A stretch of 64,000 nucleotides of DNA from Pseudonocardia oceani. Lineage in GTDB: Bacteria > Actinomycetota > Actinomycetes > Mycobacteriales > Pseudonocardiaceae. The notes beneath the pieces were generated by a model. That model was not told where the DNA came from, made no database searches, and saw only the letters and a list, made by a program, of their open reading frames with translations. Positions within the stretch are counted from its first letter, which is position 1; every line of letters starts with the position of its first letter. The position numbers and the translations under genes are program-made. Below, piece after piece: positions 16,416 through 25,066 of this stretch. Location of the stretch: positions 6,268,501 to 6,332,500 of the forward strand of contig NZ_JADQDF010000001.1 in assembly GCF_019263585.2 (NCBI RefSeq). The letters are read 5' to 3'.

Positions 16416-17423
16416 TCACGGCGTCCCGGTCACCGTCGGCCACAGCGCGTCGGCCCCCGCCGCGAGGACCGTGGCACCCAGCTCGGCCTGCCACTGCGCA
16501 TCGGAGCCGTCCTCGTCGCGCCACGCCCACAGCCGCGTCGTGAGCAGCCGCAGGTCGTGCTCGCGGGTGAAGCCGATGGCCCCGTGCACCTGGTGCGCGA
16601 CGCGCGCGACCTCTCCCGCGGCCTCGCCGGTGCGCGCCTTCGCGGCCGCCACGGCGAACGCGGTGGCCGGGTCGCCGAACCCGGTGCGGTCGGCCTCGGC
16701 CGCCGCCGCGGACGCCGCCGCCCCGGCCGCCGCCACCTCCGCCGCGGCCAGCGCGAGCTGCTGCTGCACGGCCTGGAACTTCCCGATCGGCCGCCCGAAC
16801 TGCACCCGCTCCCCCGCGTACTGCACCGTCCGCGCGACGGCACCGCGCGCGGCCCCGGCGAGCAGCTGCGCCCTCCCGAGCGCGGCGCGCAGCCGCAGCT
16901 CGGCGGCCGCACCCGGCTGCGCGGGGGCGACGGTCGCGCCGGTGACGTCGACGACGACCCGGTCGCGCGGCTCCTCCGCGAGGTTCGTGCCCTCGGTGAC
17001 CGTGAGCCCGTCGACGGGCAGCAGCACCACCTGCGACGCCGTGAGCACGACGACCGCACCCGCCCCGCGCGCCCACGGGACGCGCACCAGCTCGCCGCGG
17101 ACGGCCGTGCCCTCGACCGCGAGGTCGGCGGCCACCGCCGTGAGCGGGCCGTCGGGCACCGCGATGCCGTGGGAGGCGAGCAGCCACCCGGCCAGCAGGT
17201 CGGTCTCGACGAGCGGCACGCGCGCGGCGTGCGCGCCTGCGGCCTGCAGCACCTCGGCGGAGTCGGCGAAGGACGCCTCGCTGCCCCCGGCGGACTCGGG
17301 CAGCGTGAGCCGCGCGAGGCCGGTCTCGTCGAGGGCCTTCCACAGCGCGGCGTCGAACCCGGTGCCGCTCGTCGCGCTCCCGACCAGGACGGACTCGGCC
17401 AGCTCGAGGATCTCCGACGACAT
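16416..17423 (-). CDS. Acyl-CoA dehydrogenase, small/partner subunit
   Basis: This is a 335-residue acyl-CoA dehydrogenase-family protein. The C-terminal helical domain is clear (YAGERVQFGRPIGKFQAVQQ, then HQVHGAIGFTREHDLR), while the middle FAD-binding beta domain is shortened. Its ATG overlaps the stop of the upstream dehydrogenase by 1 nt. Tightly coupled pairs of this kind form alpha2-beta2 dehydrogenases in actinobacterial steroid side-chain degradation (ChsE-type), with FAD sites at the subunit interface. Whether the substrate here is a steroid cannot be told. The frame is open upstream into the partner gene, but ATG 17423 is the natural start. Confidence 0.82.
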   Translation of the reverse strand: MSSEILELAESVLVGSATSGTGFDAALWKALDETGLARLTLPESAGGSEASFADSAEVLQAAGAHAARVPLVETDLLAGWLLASHGIAVPDGPLTAVAADLAVEGTAVRGELVRVPWARGAGAVVVLTASQVVLLPVDGLTVTEGTNLAEEPRDRVVVDVTGATVAPAQPGAAAELRLRAALGRAQLLAGAARGAVARTVQYAGERVQFGRPIGKFQAVQQQLALAAAEVAAAGAAASAAAAEADRTGFGDPATAFAVAAAKARTGEAAGEVARVAHQVHGAIGFTREHDLRLLTTRLWAWRDEDGSDAQWQAELGATVLAAGADALWPTVTGTP

Positions 17424-18601
17424 CAGCGCATCCCCATCCCGCGCGCGACGATGCCGCGCAGCACCTCGTTGGTCCCGCCCCGCAGCGTGAAGCCGGGGGC
17501 GTGCAGCACGGCGTCGGCGAGCAGCCGGGCGAACCCGGACTCCGCACCCGGGTCGGGTGGCACCGCCACCAGCGTGCGCGCCGCGTCGACGATCTCGTTC
17601 TCGAACCGCGTGCCCAGGTCCTTGACGACGGCGGCCGCCAGCTCCGGCGCCTCCCCCGACTCCAGCGACCCGGCCACGGCCAGCGACATCCGCCGCAGCG
17701 TCCACAGCCGAGCGACGAGCCGGCCGACCTCGCGCTCGGTGCCCGACGTACCGGCCAGCTCGCCGAGCATCGCCGTGAGCAGCGGGAACGTCGAGAGGAA
17801 CCGCTCGGGCCCGCTGCGCTCGAACGCCAGCTCGCCGGTGACCTGCGCCCAGCCGCCGCCCAGCTCGCCCAGCACCTGGCTGTCGGGGATGAAGACGCGG
17901 TCGAACACCACCTCGTTGAAGTGGTGCGCGCCGGTGAGCAGCGGGATCGGGCGGATCTGCACGCCCGGAGAGTCGAGCTCGACGATGAACTGCGAGAGCC
18001 CGGCGTGCCGGCTCGTGTCGTCCTTCGGGGCGGACCGCGCGAGGGCGAAGAACGCGTGCGCGTGGTGCGCGCCCGACGTCCAGACCTTGGTGCCGGTGAG
18101 CTCCCAGCCGCCGTCGACCTGCACGGCCTTGGTGCGCACCGCGGCCAGGTCGGACCCGGCGTCGGGCTCGCTCATCCCGATGCCGAAGTAGCACTCCCCC
18201 GCCGCGATCCGCGGGAGGTAGCGCTGCCGCTGCTCCTCGGTGCCGAAGCGCATGAGCGTCGGCCCGATCTGGCGGTCGGCGACCCAGTGCGCGGCCACCG
18301 GGGCGCCCGCGGCGAGCAGCTCCTCGGTGACGACGTACCGGTCGAGCGCGGTGGCGCCGTGGCCGCCGTACTCGACGGGGATCGTCATGCCCAGCCAGCC
18401 GCGCCGGCCCAGCTCCTTCGTGAAGCGCTCGTCCCAGCCCGAGAGCCAGACGTCGGCGCGCGGGGTCCAGGCGCCCGCCGCGCGCTCCTCGGCCAGGAAC
18501 TCGCGCACCTGCGCCCGCAGCGCGGCGGCGCGGGGTGGCAGCTCGGTGGGCGGTGGGACCAGTACCGGCAACCGGTTCAACGTGGACGTCACGGACCCCA
18601 T
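17423..18601 (-). CDS. Acyl-CoA dehydrogenase, large subunit
   Basis: This 392-residue acyl-CoA dehydrogenase has the three-domain layout. Visible are the N-terminal helices with GRRGWLGMTIPVEYGGHGAT, the FAD/substrate motif FGIGMSEPDAGSDLA (about residues 138-152), the segment WELTGTKVWTSGAHHAH and the C-terminal LRGGTNEVLRGIVAR. Together with the overlapping downstream gene it probably makes a heteromeric enzyme. It is divergent from the aldehyde dehydrogenase gene, with 77 bp between starts. ATG 18601 is the first start; a GTG a few codons later is possible. Confidence 0.86.
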   Translation of the reverse strand: MGSVTSTLNRLPVLVPPPTELPPRAAALRAQVREFLAEERAAGAWTPRADVWLSGWDERFTKELGRRGWLGMTIPVEYGGHGATALDRYVVTEELLAAGAPVAAHWVADRQIGPTLMRFGTEEQRQRYLPRIAAGECYFGIGMSEPDAGSDLAAVRTKAVQVDGGWELTGTKVWTSGAHHAHAFFALARSAPKDDTSRHAGLSQFIVELDSPGVQIRPIPLLTGAHHFNEVVFDRVFIPDSQVLGELGGGWAQVTGELAFERSGPERFLSTFPLLTAMLGELAGTSGTEREVGRLVARLWTLRRMSLAVAGSLESGEAPELAAAVVKDLGTRFENEIVDAARTLVAVPPDPGAESGFARLLADAVLHAPGFTLRGGTNEVLRGIVARGMGMR

Positions 18602-18678
18602 CCTGCGCCATCGGTCCGGCGGACGGCACCCGGAACCGGGGGCTGCGTCCCCCGGACCCGGGTGGCAGCATCGCGGCC

Positions 18679-20151
18679 ATGACGAATCCGACCGACGAAG
18701 CCCGGGTCCTCGACGCCGTCCCCACCGGACTGTTCATCGGCGGGTCCTGGCGTCCGGCCGCCTCCGGCGCCACCCTCGCCGTCGACGACCCGGCCACCGG
18801 CACGACGCTGGTCGAGGTCGCCGACGCCGGTCCCGAGGACGGCATGGAGGCCCTCGCCGCGGCGGCCGCGGCCCAGTCGTCGTTCGCCGCGATGGCTCCG
18901 CGGGCGCGCGGGGAGATCCTGCGCCGCGCCTACGAGCTGCTCATGGAGCGCATCGACGACCTCGCGCTGCTGATGACCATGGAGATGGGCAAGCCGCTGG
19001 CGGAGTCCAAGGGCGAGATCACCTACGCCGCGGAGTTCTTCCGCTGGTTCTCCGAGGAGGCCGTGCGCATCGACGGCGGCTACGCGATCGCCCCCGCGGG
19101 CACCAGCCGGTTCATGGTCATGAAGCAGCCGGTCGGCGTCTGCCTGCTCATCACGCCCTGGAACTTCCCGATGGCGATGGGCACCCGCAAGATCGGCCCG
19201 GCGATCGCGGCCGGTTGCGCGATGGTGATCAAGCCCTCGGAGCTGACGCCGCTGTCGATGCACGCCCTCGCCGCGATCCTGGTCGAGGCCGGCCTGCCCG
19301 ACGGAGTGCTCAACGTCGTCACCACCTCGAACGCCGGCGCCGTCATGGAGCCGCTGATCCGCGACGGGCGCGCGCGCAAGCTGTCGTTCACCGGGTCGAC
19401 GGCGGTGGGCAAGAAGCTGCTGGAGCAGGCCTCGGACAAGGTGCTGCGCACGTCGATGGAGCTCGGCGGCAACGCCCCGCTGATCGTGTTCGACGACGCC
19501 GACCTGGACAAGGCCGTCGAGGGCGCGATGGCCGCCAAGATGCGCAACATGGGCGAGGCCTGCACCGCGGCCAACCGCTTCCTGGTGCACCGCTCCGTCG
19601 CCGACGCCTTCGCCGACAAGCTCGCCGCGCGGATGGAGGCCCTCGTCGTCGGGCGCGGCACCGAGGAGGGCGTGCAGGTGGGCCCGCTGGTGAACGCGAA
19701 GAGCCGCGAGAAGGTCGTCACGCTCGTGCAGGACGCCCTCGACAAGGGGGCGTCGGTGAAGATCGGGGCCGAGCCGGGCGACGGGCCGGGCCACTTCTAC
19801 CCGCCGACGGTGCTCACCGGCGTGCCGCTGGAGGCCCGTCTGAGCCACGAGGAGATCTTCGGCCCGGTCGCGGCGATCACCGTGTTCGATGAAGAGGACG
19901 AGGCCGTCGCGGCGGCCAACGACACCGAGTTCGGGCTGGTCAGCTACCTGTTCACGGAGAACCTGACGCGCGCGCTGCGGGTCAGCGAGCGGCTCGAGGC
20001 GGGCATGATCGGCCTCAACACCGGCCTCGTGTCCAACCCGGCGGCCCCGTTCGGCGGGATCAAGGAGTCGGGCCTGGGCCGCGAGGGCGGCAGCGTGGGC
20101 ATCGACGAGTTCCTGGAGACCAAGTACGTGGGCATCGCCTTCGGGGGCTGA
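18679..20151 (+). CDS. NAD(P)-dependent aldehyde (succinate-semialdehyde-type) dehydrogenase
   Basis: This is a 490-residue ALDH. The active site residues are present: Glu261 in MELGGNAP and the nucleophile Cys295 in GEACTAANRF. TPWNFPMAMGTRKIGPAIAA and FTGSTAVGKKLLEQA are the cofactor-binding stretches, and PFGGIKESGLGREGG is near the C-terminus. The pattern is closest to GabD-type succinate-semialdehyde dehydrogenases. No GABA aminotransferase gene is near, so the physiological substrate is open. ATG 18679 was preferred over the longer in-frame start at 18535, which lies in the divergent promoter. Confidence 0.87.
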   Translation: MTNPTDEARVLDAVPTGLFIGGSWRPAASGATLAVDDPATGTTLVEVADAGPEDGMEALAAAAAAQSSFAAMAPRARGEILRRAYELLMERIDDLALLMTMEMGKPLAESKGEITYAAEFFRWFSEEAVRIDGGYAIAPAGTSRFMVMKQPVGVCLLITPWNFPMAMGTRKIGPAIAAGCAMVIKPSELTPLSMHALAAILVEAGLPDGVLNVVTTSNAGAVMEPLIRDGRARKLSFTGSTAVGKKLLEQASDKVLRTSMELGGNAPLIVFDDADLDKAVEGAMAAKMRNMGEACTAANRFLVHRSVADAFADKLAARMEALVVGRGTEEGVQVGPLVNAKSREKVVTLVQDALDKGASVKIGAEPGDGPGHFYPPTVLTGVPLEARLSHEEIFGPVAAITVFDEEDEAVAAANDTEFGLVSYLFTENLTRALRVSERLEAGMIGLNTGLVSNPAAPFGGIKESGLGREGGSVGIDEFLETKYVGIAFGG

Positions 20152-20195
20152 CGCCCGACAGATGAGTTCCCGGGGCCCGGCCGGTCGGAACCGGC

Positions 20196-20555
20196 ATGAG
20201 CATCGACCACGTCCTGTCCGTCCTGCCGGTCTCCGACATCGCGGTCTCCCGCGCCTGGTACGAGCGGCTGTTCGGCCGCGCGCCCGACAACACCCCCATG
20301 CCGCCGCTCGCGGAGTGGCGCCTCACCGAGGGCGGCTGGGTGCAGGTCTGGGTCGACGCCGAGCGCGCCGGGCGCGGCCTGCTCAACCTGGCCGTCGACG
20401 ACCTCCCGGCCCACGTCGAGGGCCTGCGCGCCGCCGGCCTGCAGCCCGGGGAGATCCAGGAGGTGAGCAACGGCGTCACGCTCTCGGCCCTCACCGACCC
20501 CGACGGCAACACCCTCACGCTCATCGGGTCGTTCCACGTCGCGTACCCGTCCTGA
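20196..20555 (+). CDS. VOC (glyoxalase-fold) family protein
   Basis: This 119-residue single VOC domain has paired beta-alpha-beta-beta-beta modules: HVLSVLPVSDIAVSRAWYERLFG at the start, a central segment LLNLAVDDLPAHVEGLRAAG and the end LTDPDGNTLTLIGSF. The terminal Glu metal ligand usual after DPDGN is replaced (TLTLIG), so it may be a binding rather than a catalytic member. It lies 44 nt after the aldehyde dehydrogenase. No specific function assigned. Confidence 0.75.
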   Translation: MSIDHVLSVLPVSDIAVSRAWYERLFGRAPDNTPMPPLAEWRLTEGGWVQVWVDAERAGRGLLNLAVDDLPAHVEGLRAAGLQPGEIQEVSNGVTLSALTDPDGNTLTLIGSFHVAYPS

Positions 20556-20573
20556 CCATTAGTCGCACACCTT

Positions 20574-20603
20574 TTGCGGCTGCGCACAGCTCGCGCTTAG
20601 TGT
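20574..20603 (+). promoter_or_regulatory. Putative promoter of cbiMNQO
   Basis: TTGCGG (20574-20579) and TAGTGT (20598-20603) are separated by 18 nt, a reasonable housekeeping promoter. Transcription would begin near 20610, so the leader is at most about a dozen nucleotides. That leaves no room for a cobalamin riboswitch. Confidence 0.5.
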
Positions 20604-20621
20604 GGCCGGATGGTTCTCGCC

Positions 20622-21332
20622 ATGCACATGAGCGACGGGCTCGTCAGTCCGCCGACGGCCCTGCTGTTCGGGGTCGTCGCCGCGATCGGCCTGGCCGTCG
20701 CCGCCACCCGCGCCCGGCGCGACCTCGACGACCGCACCGCGCCGATGGCGGGCCTGGTCACGGCGTTCGTCTTCGCCGTCCAGATGATCAACTTCCCGAT
20801 CCTGCCCGGCGCCTCGGGCCACCTGCTCGGCGGCGCGCTGGTCGCGATCCTGGTCGGGCCGTGGGTCGGGTCGATGTGCATCGCGATCGTGCTGGTCGTG
20901 CAGGCGGTCCTGTTCGCCGACGGCGGCCTCACCGCGCTCGGCACCAACATCACCAACATGGCCCTGGTCGGCGTGTTCGTCGGCTACGGCGTCGCGGTCG
21001 CGCTGCGCCGCTTCGCCGTCCGGGGCCGCGGCGGACTCGTGGCCGCGTCCTTCGTCGCGGCGCTGGTCAACACCGTCGTCGCCTCGCTGGCCTTCGTGCT
21101 CGAGTACGCCATCGGCGGCGCGGGGGGCGCCTCGCTGGGCGCCGTGTTCGCCCTGATGAGCGGCCTGCACGTGCTGATCGGGATCGGCGAGGGCGTGATC
21201 ACCGCGGCCACCGTGGGAGCCGTCGCGGCGGTCCGGCCCGACCTCGTGCACCTGCTTCGGACCTCGCGCCCGGCGCCGGCCGTGCGCGTCCGCACCCCGG
21301 ACACCCGCACCGCCGAGGGGACCCCGTCGTGA
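20622..21332 (+). CDS. cbiM: Cobalt ECF transporter substrate-binding membrane subunit CbiM
   Basis: This is the S component of a cobalt (or nickel) ECF importer, 236 residues with about six membrane segments. The family N-terminus Met-His is reproduced as MHMSDG when translation begins at ATG 20622; in CbiM/NikM the free N-terminus and His2 bind the metal. An upstream in-frame ATG at 20610 would add MVLA and fits a leaderless transcript better, so the start is ambiguous. Other hallmarks are MINFPILPGASGHLLGG and GLTALGTNITNMA. The stop overlaps the cbiN start by 4 nt. Confidence 0.88.
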   Translation: MHMSDGLVSPPTALLFGVVAAIGLAVAATRARRDLDDRTAPMAGLVTAFVFAVQMINFPILPGASGHLLGGALVAILVGPWVGSMCIAIVLVVQAVLFADGGLTALGTNITNMALVGVFVGYGVAVALRRFAVRGRGGLVAASFVAALVNTVVASLAFVLEYAIGGAGGASLGAVFALMSGLHVLIGIGEGVITAATVGAVAAVRPDLVHLLRTSRPAPAVRVRTPDTRTAEGTPS

Positions 21333-21670
21333 CCGCCCCGTCGCGCAGCGCGGCCCGCTTCTACGTGGGCTTCCTCGTCGTCGCGCTGCTCGTCGCGGGC
21401 GGGCTGTCGTACTTCGCCAGCTCCGACCCCGACGGCCTCGACAGCGTCACGCTCTCGGGCTGCACCCTCGACCAGGCCGGCGAGCCGGTCGCGGGCACCT
21501 GCATCGCGCAGAACGCCGACGAGCACCAGCTCTCGGACAGCCCGCTGGCCGACTACGCCGTCGGCGGCGGCGAGGGCACCGTCGGCCTGGCCGGGATCAT
21601 CGGCGTGATCGTCACGCTGGCCGTCGCGGGCGGGCTGTTCTGGCTGCTGCGCAAGCGCAGTCCCCACTAG
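21329..21670 (+). CDS. cbiN: CbiN-like PDGLE-domain subunit
   Basis: This 113-residue protein has two membrane segments (about residues 10-28 and 87-106) around an extracytoplasmic loop. The PDGLE signature appears as the variant PDGLD in SSDPDGLDSV. The loop contains two cysteines (SGCTLDQ and GTCIAQ) that could pair. CbiN or its equivalent activates metal loading by CbiM. It starts at GTG 21329 with a 4-nt overlap with cbiM, and its stop overlaps the cbiQ start by 1 nt. Confidence 0.85.
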   Translation: MTAPSRSAARFYVGFLVVALLVAGGLSYFASSDPDGLDSVTLSGCTLDQAGEPVAGTCIAQNADEHQLSDSPLADYAVGGGEGTVGLAGIIGVIVTLAVAGGLFWLLRKRSPH

Positions 21671-22434
21671 TGGGGGCCGGGCACTCCCACCCGCTGTACC
21701 TGGCCCGCACGTCGCCGGTGCACCGGCTGCCGGCGGAGGTCAAGATCGTCGCGGCGTTCCTGGGCGTCGTGTGCGTGGTGATCACCCCGCGCGAGGCGTT
21801 CGCGGTGTTCGGCGGGTACCTGGTGCTGCTGGCCGTCGTGTGGGCCGTCGCGCGCATCCCGGCGGGCTGGATCGCCGCGCGCTCGCTGATCGAGGCGCCG
21901 TTCCTGGTGCTCGCCGTGCTGCTGCCGTTCACCGAGGCGGGCCCGTTCGTCGAGGTCCTCGGGCTCACGCTGTCGGAGCCGGGGCTGCTCGGGGCGTGGA
22001 ACATCGTCGTCAAGGGCACGCTGGGCGTGCTGACGTCGCTGACGCTCGCCGCCACCACGCCGCTGCGCGACCTGCTGCTCGGGCTCCAGCGGTTGCGCGC
22101 GCCGTCGCTGGTCGTCACGATCGCGACCCTCATGCTCCGCTACGTCGACGTCATCGCCGGGGAGGCCCGCCGTATGCGCCTGGCCCGCATCTCCCGCGGA
22201 CACGACCCCCGCTTCCTGTGGCAGGCCGGCGCGACCGCGCGCGGGGTCGGCGCCCTGTTCATCCGCTCCTACGAGCGCGGCGAGCGCGTGCACCTGGCGA
22301 TGCTCTCGCGCGGCTGGGCGGGCGAGATGCCCCGCCTCACCGACGCCGTGACGACCCGGCGGCACTGGCTGCTGGGCCTGTCCCCCGTCGTCGTCGCCGC
22401 CGCGCTGGCCACCACCGGGCTGCTGACGGCGTGA
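21670..22434 (+). CDS. cbiQ: Cobalt ECF transporter T component CbiQ
   Basis: This 254-residue membrane protein is the transmembrane coupling subunit. Four to five hydrophobic segments are followed by the cytoplasmic coupling helices, with the family's Ala-Arg-Gly-like motifs seen in RMRLARISRGHD and the segment HLAMLSRGWAG. The start is GTG 21670, sharing one base with the cbiN stop. It overlaps cbiO by 4 nt. It couples ATP hydrolysis in CbiO to CbiM. Confidence 0.88.
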   Translation: MGAGHSHPLYLARTSPVHRLPAEVKIVAAFLGVVCVVITPREAFAVFGGYLVLLAVVWAVARIPAGWIAARSLIEAPFLVLAVLLPFTEAGPFVEVLGLTLSEPGLLGAWNIVVKGTLGVLTSLTLAATTPLRDLLLGLQRLRAPSLVVTIATLMLRYVDVIAGEARRMRLARISRGHDPRFLWQAGATARGVGALFIRSYERGERVHLAMLSRGWAGEMPRLTDAVTTRRHWLLGLSPVVVAAALATTGLLTA

Positions 22435-23192
22435 CGACCCCCGCCGTGACGAACCCCGACGTGACGACCTCGCTGGCCGTGTCCGCGCTCGCCTTCGCCT
22501 ACCCCGACGGCCACCAGGCCCTGCACGGCGTCGACCTGCGCATCGAGCGCGGCGAGCGGGTCGCGCTGCTCGGGCCCAACGGCGCCGGCAAGACCACGCT
22601 CGTGCTGCACCTCAACGGCATCCTCACCGCCGGGCACGGCGCCGTCGCCGTGGGCGGGCTGCCCGTCGTCAAGGAGAACCTGCGCGAGGTGCGCCGCCGC
22701 GTGGGCATCGTCTTCCAGGACCCCGACGACCAGCTGTTCATGCCGACGGTCGCCGAGGACGTCGCATTCGGCCCGGCCAACTTCGGCGTCACCGGTGCCG
22801 CGCTGGCCGCCCGGGTGCGCACCGCGCTGGAGCGCGTCGGGATGGCCGAGCACGCCGACCGCTCCCCGCTGCACCTCTCGGGCGGGCAGCGCCGCCGGGT
22901 CGCACTGGCCACCGTGCTGGCCTGCGAGCCCGAGATCCTCGTGCTCGACGAGCCGTCGTCCAACCTGGACCCGACGGCCCGCCGCGAGCTGGCCGAGGTG
23001 CTGCTCGACCTCGACGTCACGATGCTGATGGTCACCCACGACCTGCCCTACGCCCTGCAGCTGTGCCCGCGCAGCGTGGTCCTCGACGACGGCGAGGTCG
23101 TGGCCGACGGGCCCACCCGCGAGCTGCTCGCCGATCCCGACCTGCTCTCCCGCCACCGCCTCGAGCTGCCGTTCGGGTTCAGCCTGGCGTAG
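22431..23192 (+). CDS. cbiO: Cobalt ECF transporter ATPase CbiO
   Basis: This 253-residue ABC ATPase has Walker A GPNGAGKTT (about residues 47-55), the Q-loop in VFQDPDDQLFMPTV, signature LSGGQRRRVA, Walker B ILVLDEPSSNLD and the switch His in MLMVTHD. The FQDPDDQLF segment is typical of ECF ATPases that bind the T-component coupling helices. It starts at GTG 22431, overlapping cbiQ by 4 nt. It is the last gene of the cbiMNQO operon and converges on the SPFH gene 9 bp on. Confidence 0.9.
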   Translation: MTTPAVTNPDVTTSLAVSALAFAYPDGHQALHGVDLRIERGERVALLGPNGAGKTTLVLHLNGILTAGHGAVAVGGLPVVKENLREVRRRVGIVFQDPDDQLFMPTVAEDVAFGPANFGVTGAALAARVRTALERVGMAEHADRSPLHLSGGQRRRVALATVLACEPEILVLDEPSSNLDPTARRELAEVLLDLDVTMLMVTHDLPYALQLCPRSVVLDDGEVVADGPTRELLADPDLLSRHRLELPFGFSLA

Positions 23193-23201
23193 GGCGGTCC
23201 C

Positions 23202-24554
23202 TCACGCCGGCGGCGGCGAGGGGTAGCCCGGCTTCTCCGTCTGCGGGATGCCGCGGGGCGGCGTGGGCACCGAGCTCTCGTGCTCCTCCCCGCTGTGCGA
23301 GCCGCCGCCGGAGGAGCCGCTGTGCGAGCCGCCGTTGGTCGGCGCCGACGGGGGGATCTGAGCGGGCGGGGGCAGGTGCGGCGGGATCTCCTGCTGCTCG
23401 GCCGGCCGCGGCGCGGGCGTCGGTACCACGGGCGACACCGAGCCCAGCGCGGGCACCTCGCGCCGCGCCTCGGCCTCCGCGTCGGCGACGACCTTGGCGA
23501 TCTCGGGGTTGGTGGAGGTGTCGAACCAGTGCTTCATCGACTCCTCGTCGTCCTGGGGACGCCCCGCCCGCGCGGTGTCCTCGACCTCCGACGGGGTGAA
23601 CCGGAAGACGCCGTCCTCACCGGGCGCGCCCAGCATCCGGGTGAAGCCCTCCAGGGCCTTGCCGAAGTCGGTGGGCACCATCCAGACCTTGTTGGCCCCG
23701 CCCTGCGCCATCTCCGGCAGCGTCTCCAGGTACTTGTAGGCGAGCAGCTCCGGGGTCGGGCGCCCGGCCTTGATCGCGGCGAACACCTTCTCGATCGCCG
23801 CCGCCTCGCCCTGGGCCTCCAGGTACTTGGCGGCCCGCTCACCCTGCGCGCGCAGGATCGCCGACTGGCGCTCCGCCTCGGCCTCCATGATCGCGGCCTG
23901 CTTGGCGCCCTCGGCCATGAGGATCTGGCTCTGCTTCTGGCCCTCCGCGCTGCGGATCGCCGACTCCCGCTGGCCCTCGGCCGTGAGGATCATCGCCCGC
24001 TTCTCGCGGTCGGCCTTCATCTGCCGCTCCATCGACTCCTGGATGGACGCGGGCGGGTCGATCGCCTTGATCTCGACGCGGCCGACACGGATGCCCCAGC
24101 GGCCGGTGGCGTCGTCGAGCTCGCCGCGCAGCACGGTGTTGATCTCGTCGCGCGAGGTCAGCGTGCCCTCGAGGCTCATGCCACCGACGACGTTGCGCAG
24201 CGTGGTGGTCGTGATCTGCTCGACGCCGAGGATGTAGTCGGAGATCTCGTAGAGCGCGGCCTTGGGGTCGGTGACGGTGTAGTACACGACGGTGTCGATG
24301 TTGACCGTCAGGTTGTCCTGGGTGATCACGGGCTGGGGCGGGAACGAGACGACCTGCTCACGCAGGTCGATGCGCTCGCGCACCTTGTCGACGAAGGGCA
24401 CCAGGAACACGAGGCCGGGGTCGGCCGTGCCCTTGAAACGCCCGAGGCGCTCGATGACCGCGGCCGTGGCCTGCGGGATGATCTGCACCGCCTTGATGAC
24501 TGAAACGACGACGAGTGCCAGGAACAGCAGCCCGACGATCAACAGGGGATCCAT
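23202..24554 (-). CDS. SPFH/band-7 (stomatin-like) membrane protein
   Basis: This 450-residue protein has one N-terminal membrane segment (about residues 4-22) and an SPFH domain (VQIIPQATAAVIERLGRF onward, to about residue 170). A long Ala/Glu coiled coil with repeated AEGQ/EAE units (about 180-265) and a low-complexity Pro/Ser/Gly/His tail (about 385-450) follow. It is of the QmcA/HflK-like oligomeric scaffold type. The nfeD gene lies 33 nt upstream on the same strand, the classic NfeD-SPFH pairing. The tail with SHSGSSGGGSHSGEEH is unusual and poorly conserved in kind. Confidence 0.9.
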   Translation of the reverse strand: MDPLLIVGLLFLALVVVSVIKAVQIIPQATAAVIERLGRFKGTADPGLVFLVPFVDKVRERIDLREQVVSFPPQPVITQDNLTVNIDTVVYYTVTDPKAALYEISDYILGVEQITTTTLRNVVGGMSLEGTLTSRDEINTVLRGELDDATGRWGIRVGRVEIKAIDPPASIQESMERQMKADREKRAMILTAEGQRESAIRSAEGQKQSQILMAEGAKQAAIMEAEAERQSAILRAQGERAAKYLEAQGEAAAIEKVFAAIKAGRPTPELLAYKYLETLPEMAQGGANKVWMVPTDFGKALEGFTRMLGAPGEDGVFRFTPSEVEDTARAGRPQDDEESMKHWFDTSTNPEIAKVVADAEAEARREVPALGSVSPVVPTPAPRPAEQQEIPPHLPPPAQIPPSAPTNGGSHSGSSGGGSHSGEEHESSVPTPPRGIPQTEKPGYPSPPPA

Positions 24555-24587
24555 GTCCGCCCTCTCATCGCCCCGGCAGGGGGCGGA

Positions 24588-25031
24588 TTAGTCGCGCGCC
24601 ACCACCACTGCGGTGGCGCCGGTGATCTCGACGACCAGCACGGAGCGGCCCTCGTCGATCACGTCGTCCTCGTGCACCGGCCGTGCCGACCACACCTCGC
24701 CGCCGATCTTGACGCGGCCGCCGTTACCGTCGACCCGGGCGACGACGACCGCCTCCCGGCCCTCGAGCGCGCGGTGGTGCATCCGCCCGTCCTCGATCTG
24801 GTGCTCCAGCCGGCGCCGCAGGGCCGGGCGCACCGCGAAGACCAGCAGCGGGGCCACGACCACGAACGCGACGATGCCCGCGACCGGGCCGCCGACCAGG
24901 AACGTCACGCCGGCCGCGGCCAGTGCTCCGCCGCCCAGCATCAGGAGCACGAACTCCCCGGACAACACCTCGGCCGCGATCAGCGCAAGGCCCACGACGA
25001 GCCAGATCAGGGCCGGGGTCATGCCCTTCAT
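24588..25031 (-). CDS. NfeD family membrane protein
   Basis: This 147-residue short NfeD protein has hydrophobic segments at about residues 4-26 and 32-65, then a C-terminal OB-fold beta barrel (REAVVVARVDGNGGRVKIGG, then DDVIDEGRSVLVVEITGATA). It lacks the protease domain of long NfeD proteins, as is usual for those paired with stomatin-like partners, and is expected to anchor or regulate the SPFH oligomer. ATG 25031 or ATG 25022 could be the start; neither has a well-spaced Shine-Dalgarno. Confidence 0.86.
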   Translation of the reverse strand: MKGMTPALIWLVVGLALIAAEVLSGEFVLLMLGGGALAAAGVTFLVGGPVAGIVAFVVVAPLLVFAVRPALRRRLEHQIEDGRMHHRALEGREAVVVARVDGNGGRVKIGGEVWSARPVHEDDVIDEGRSVLVVEITGATAVVVARD

Positions 25032-25066
25032 CCTGCCAGAACCGGCCGTGCGTTGATGATCCGTGA

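Noticed and set aside
17501..18682. Plus-strand 393-codon frame opposite the acyl-CoA dehydrogenase
   Set aside because: Composition (Arg/His/Gly-rich, no motifs) marks it as antisense shadow of a well-supported dehydrogenase.
20556..20621. Cobalamin riboswitch upstream of cbiM
   Set aside because: Only 54 nt separate the VOC stop from the first ATG, and a promoter sits within them; there is no room for the ~200-nt element and no B12-box-like sequence.
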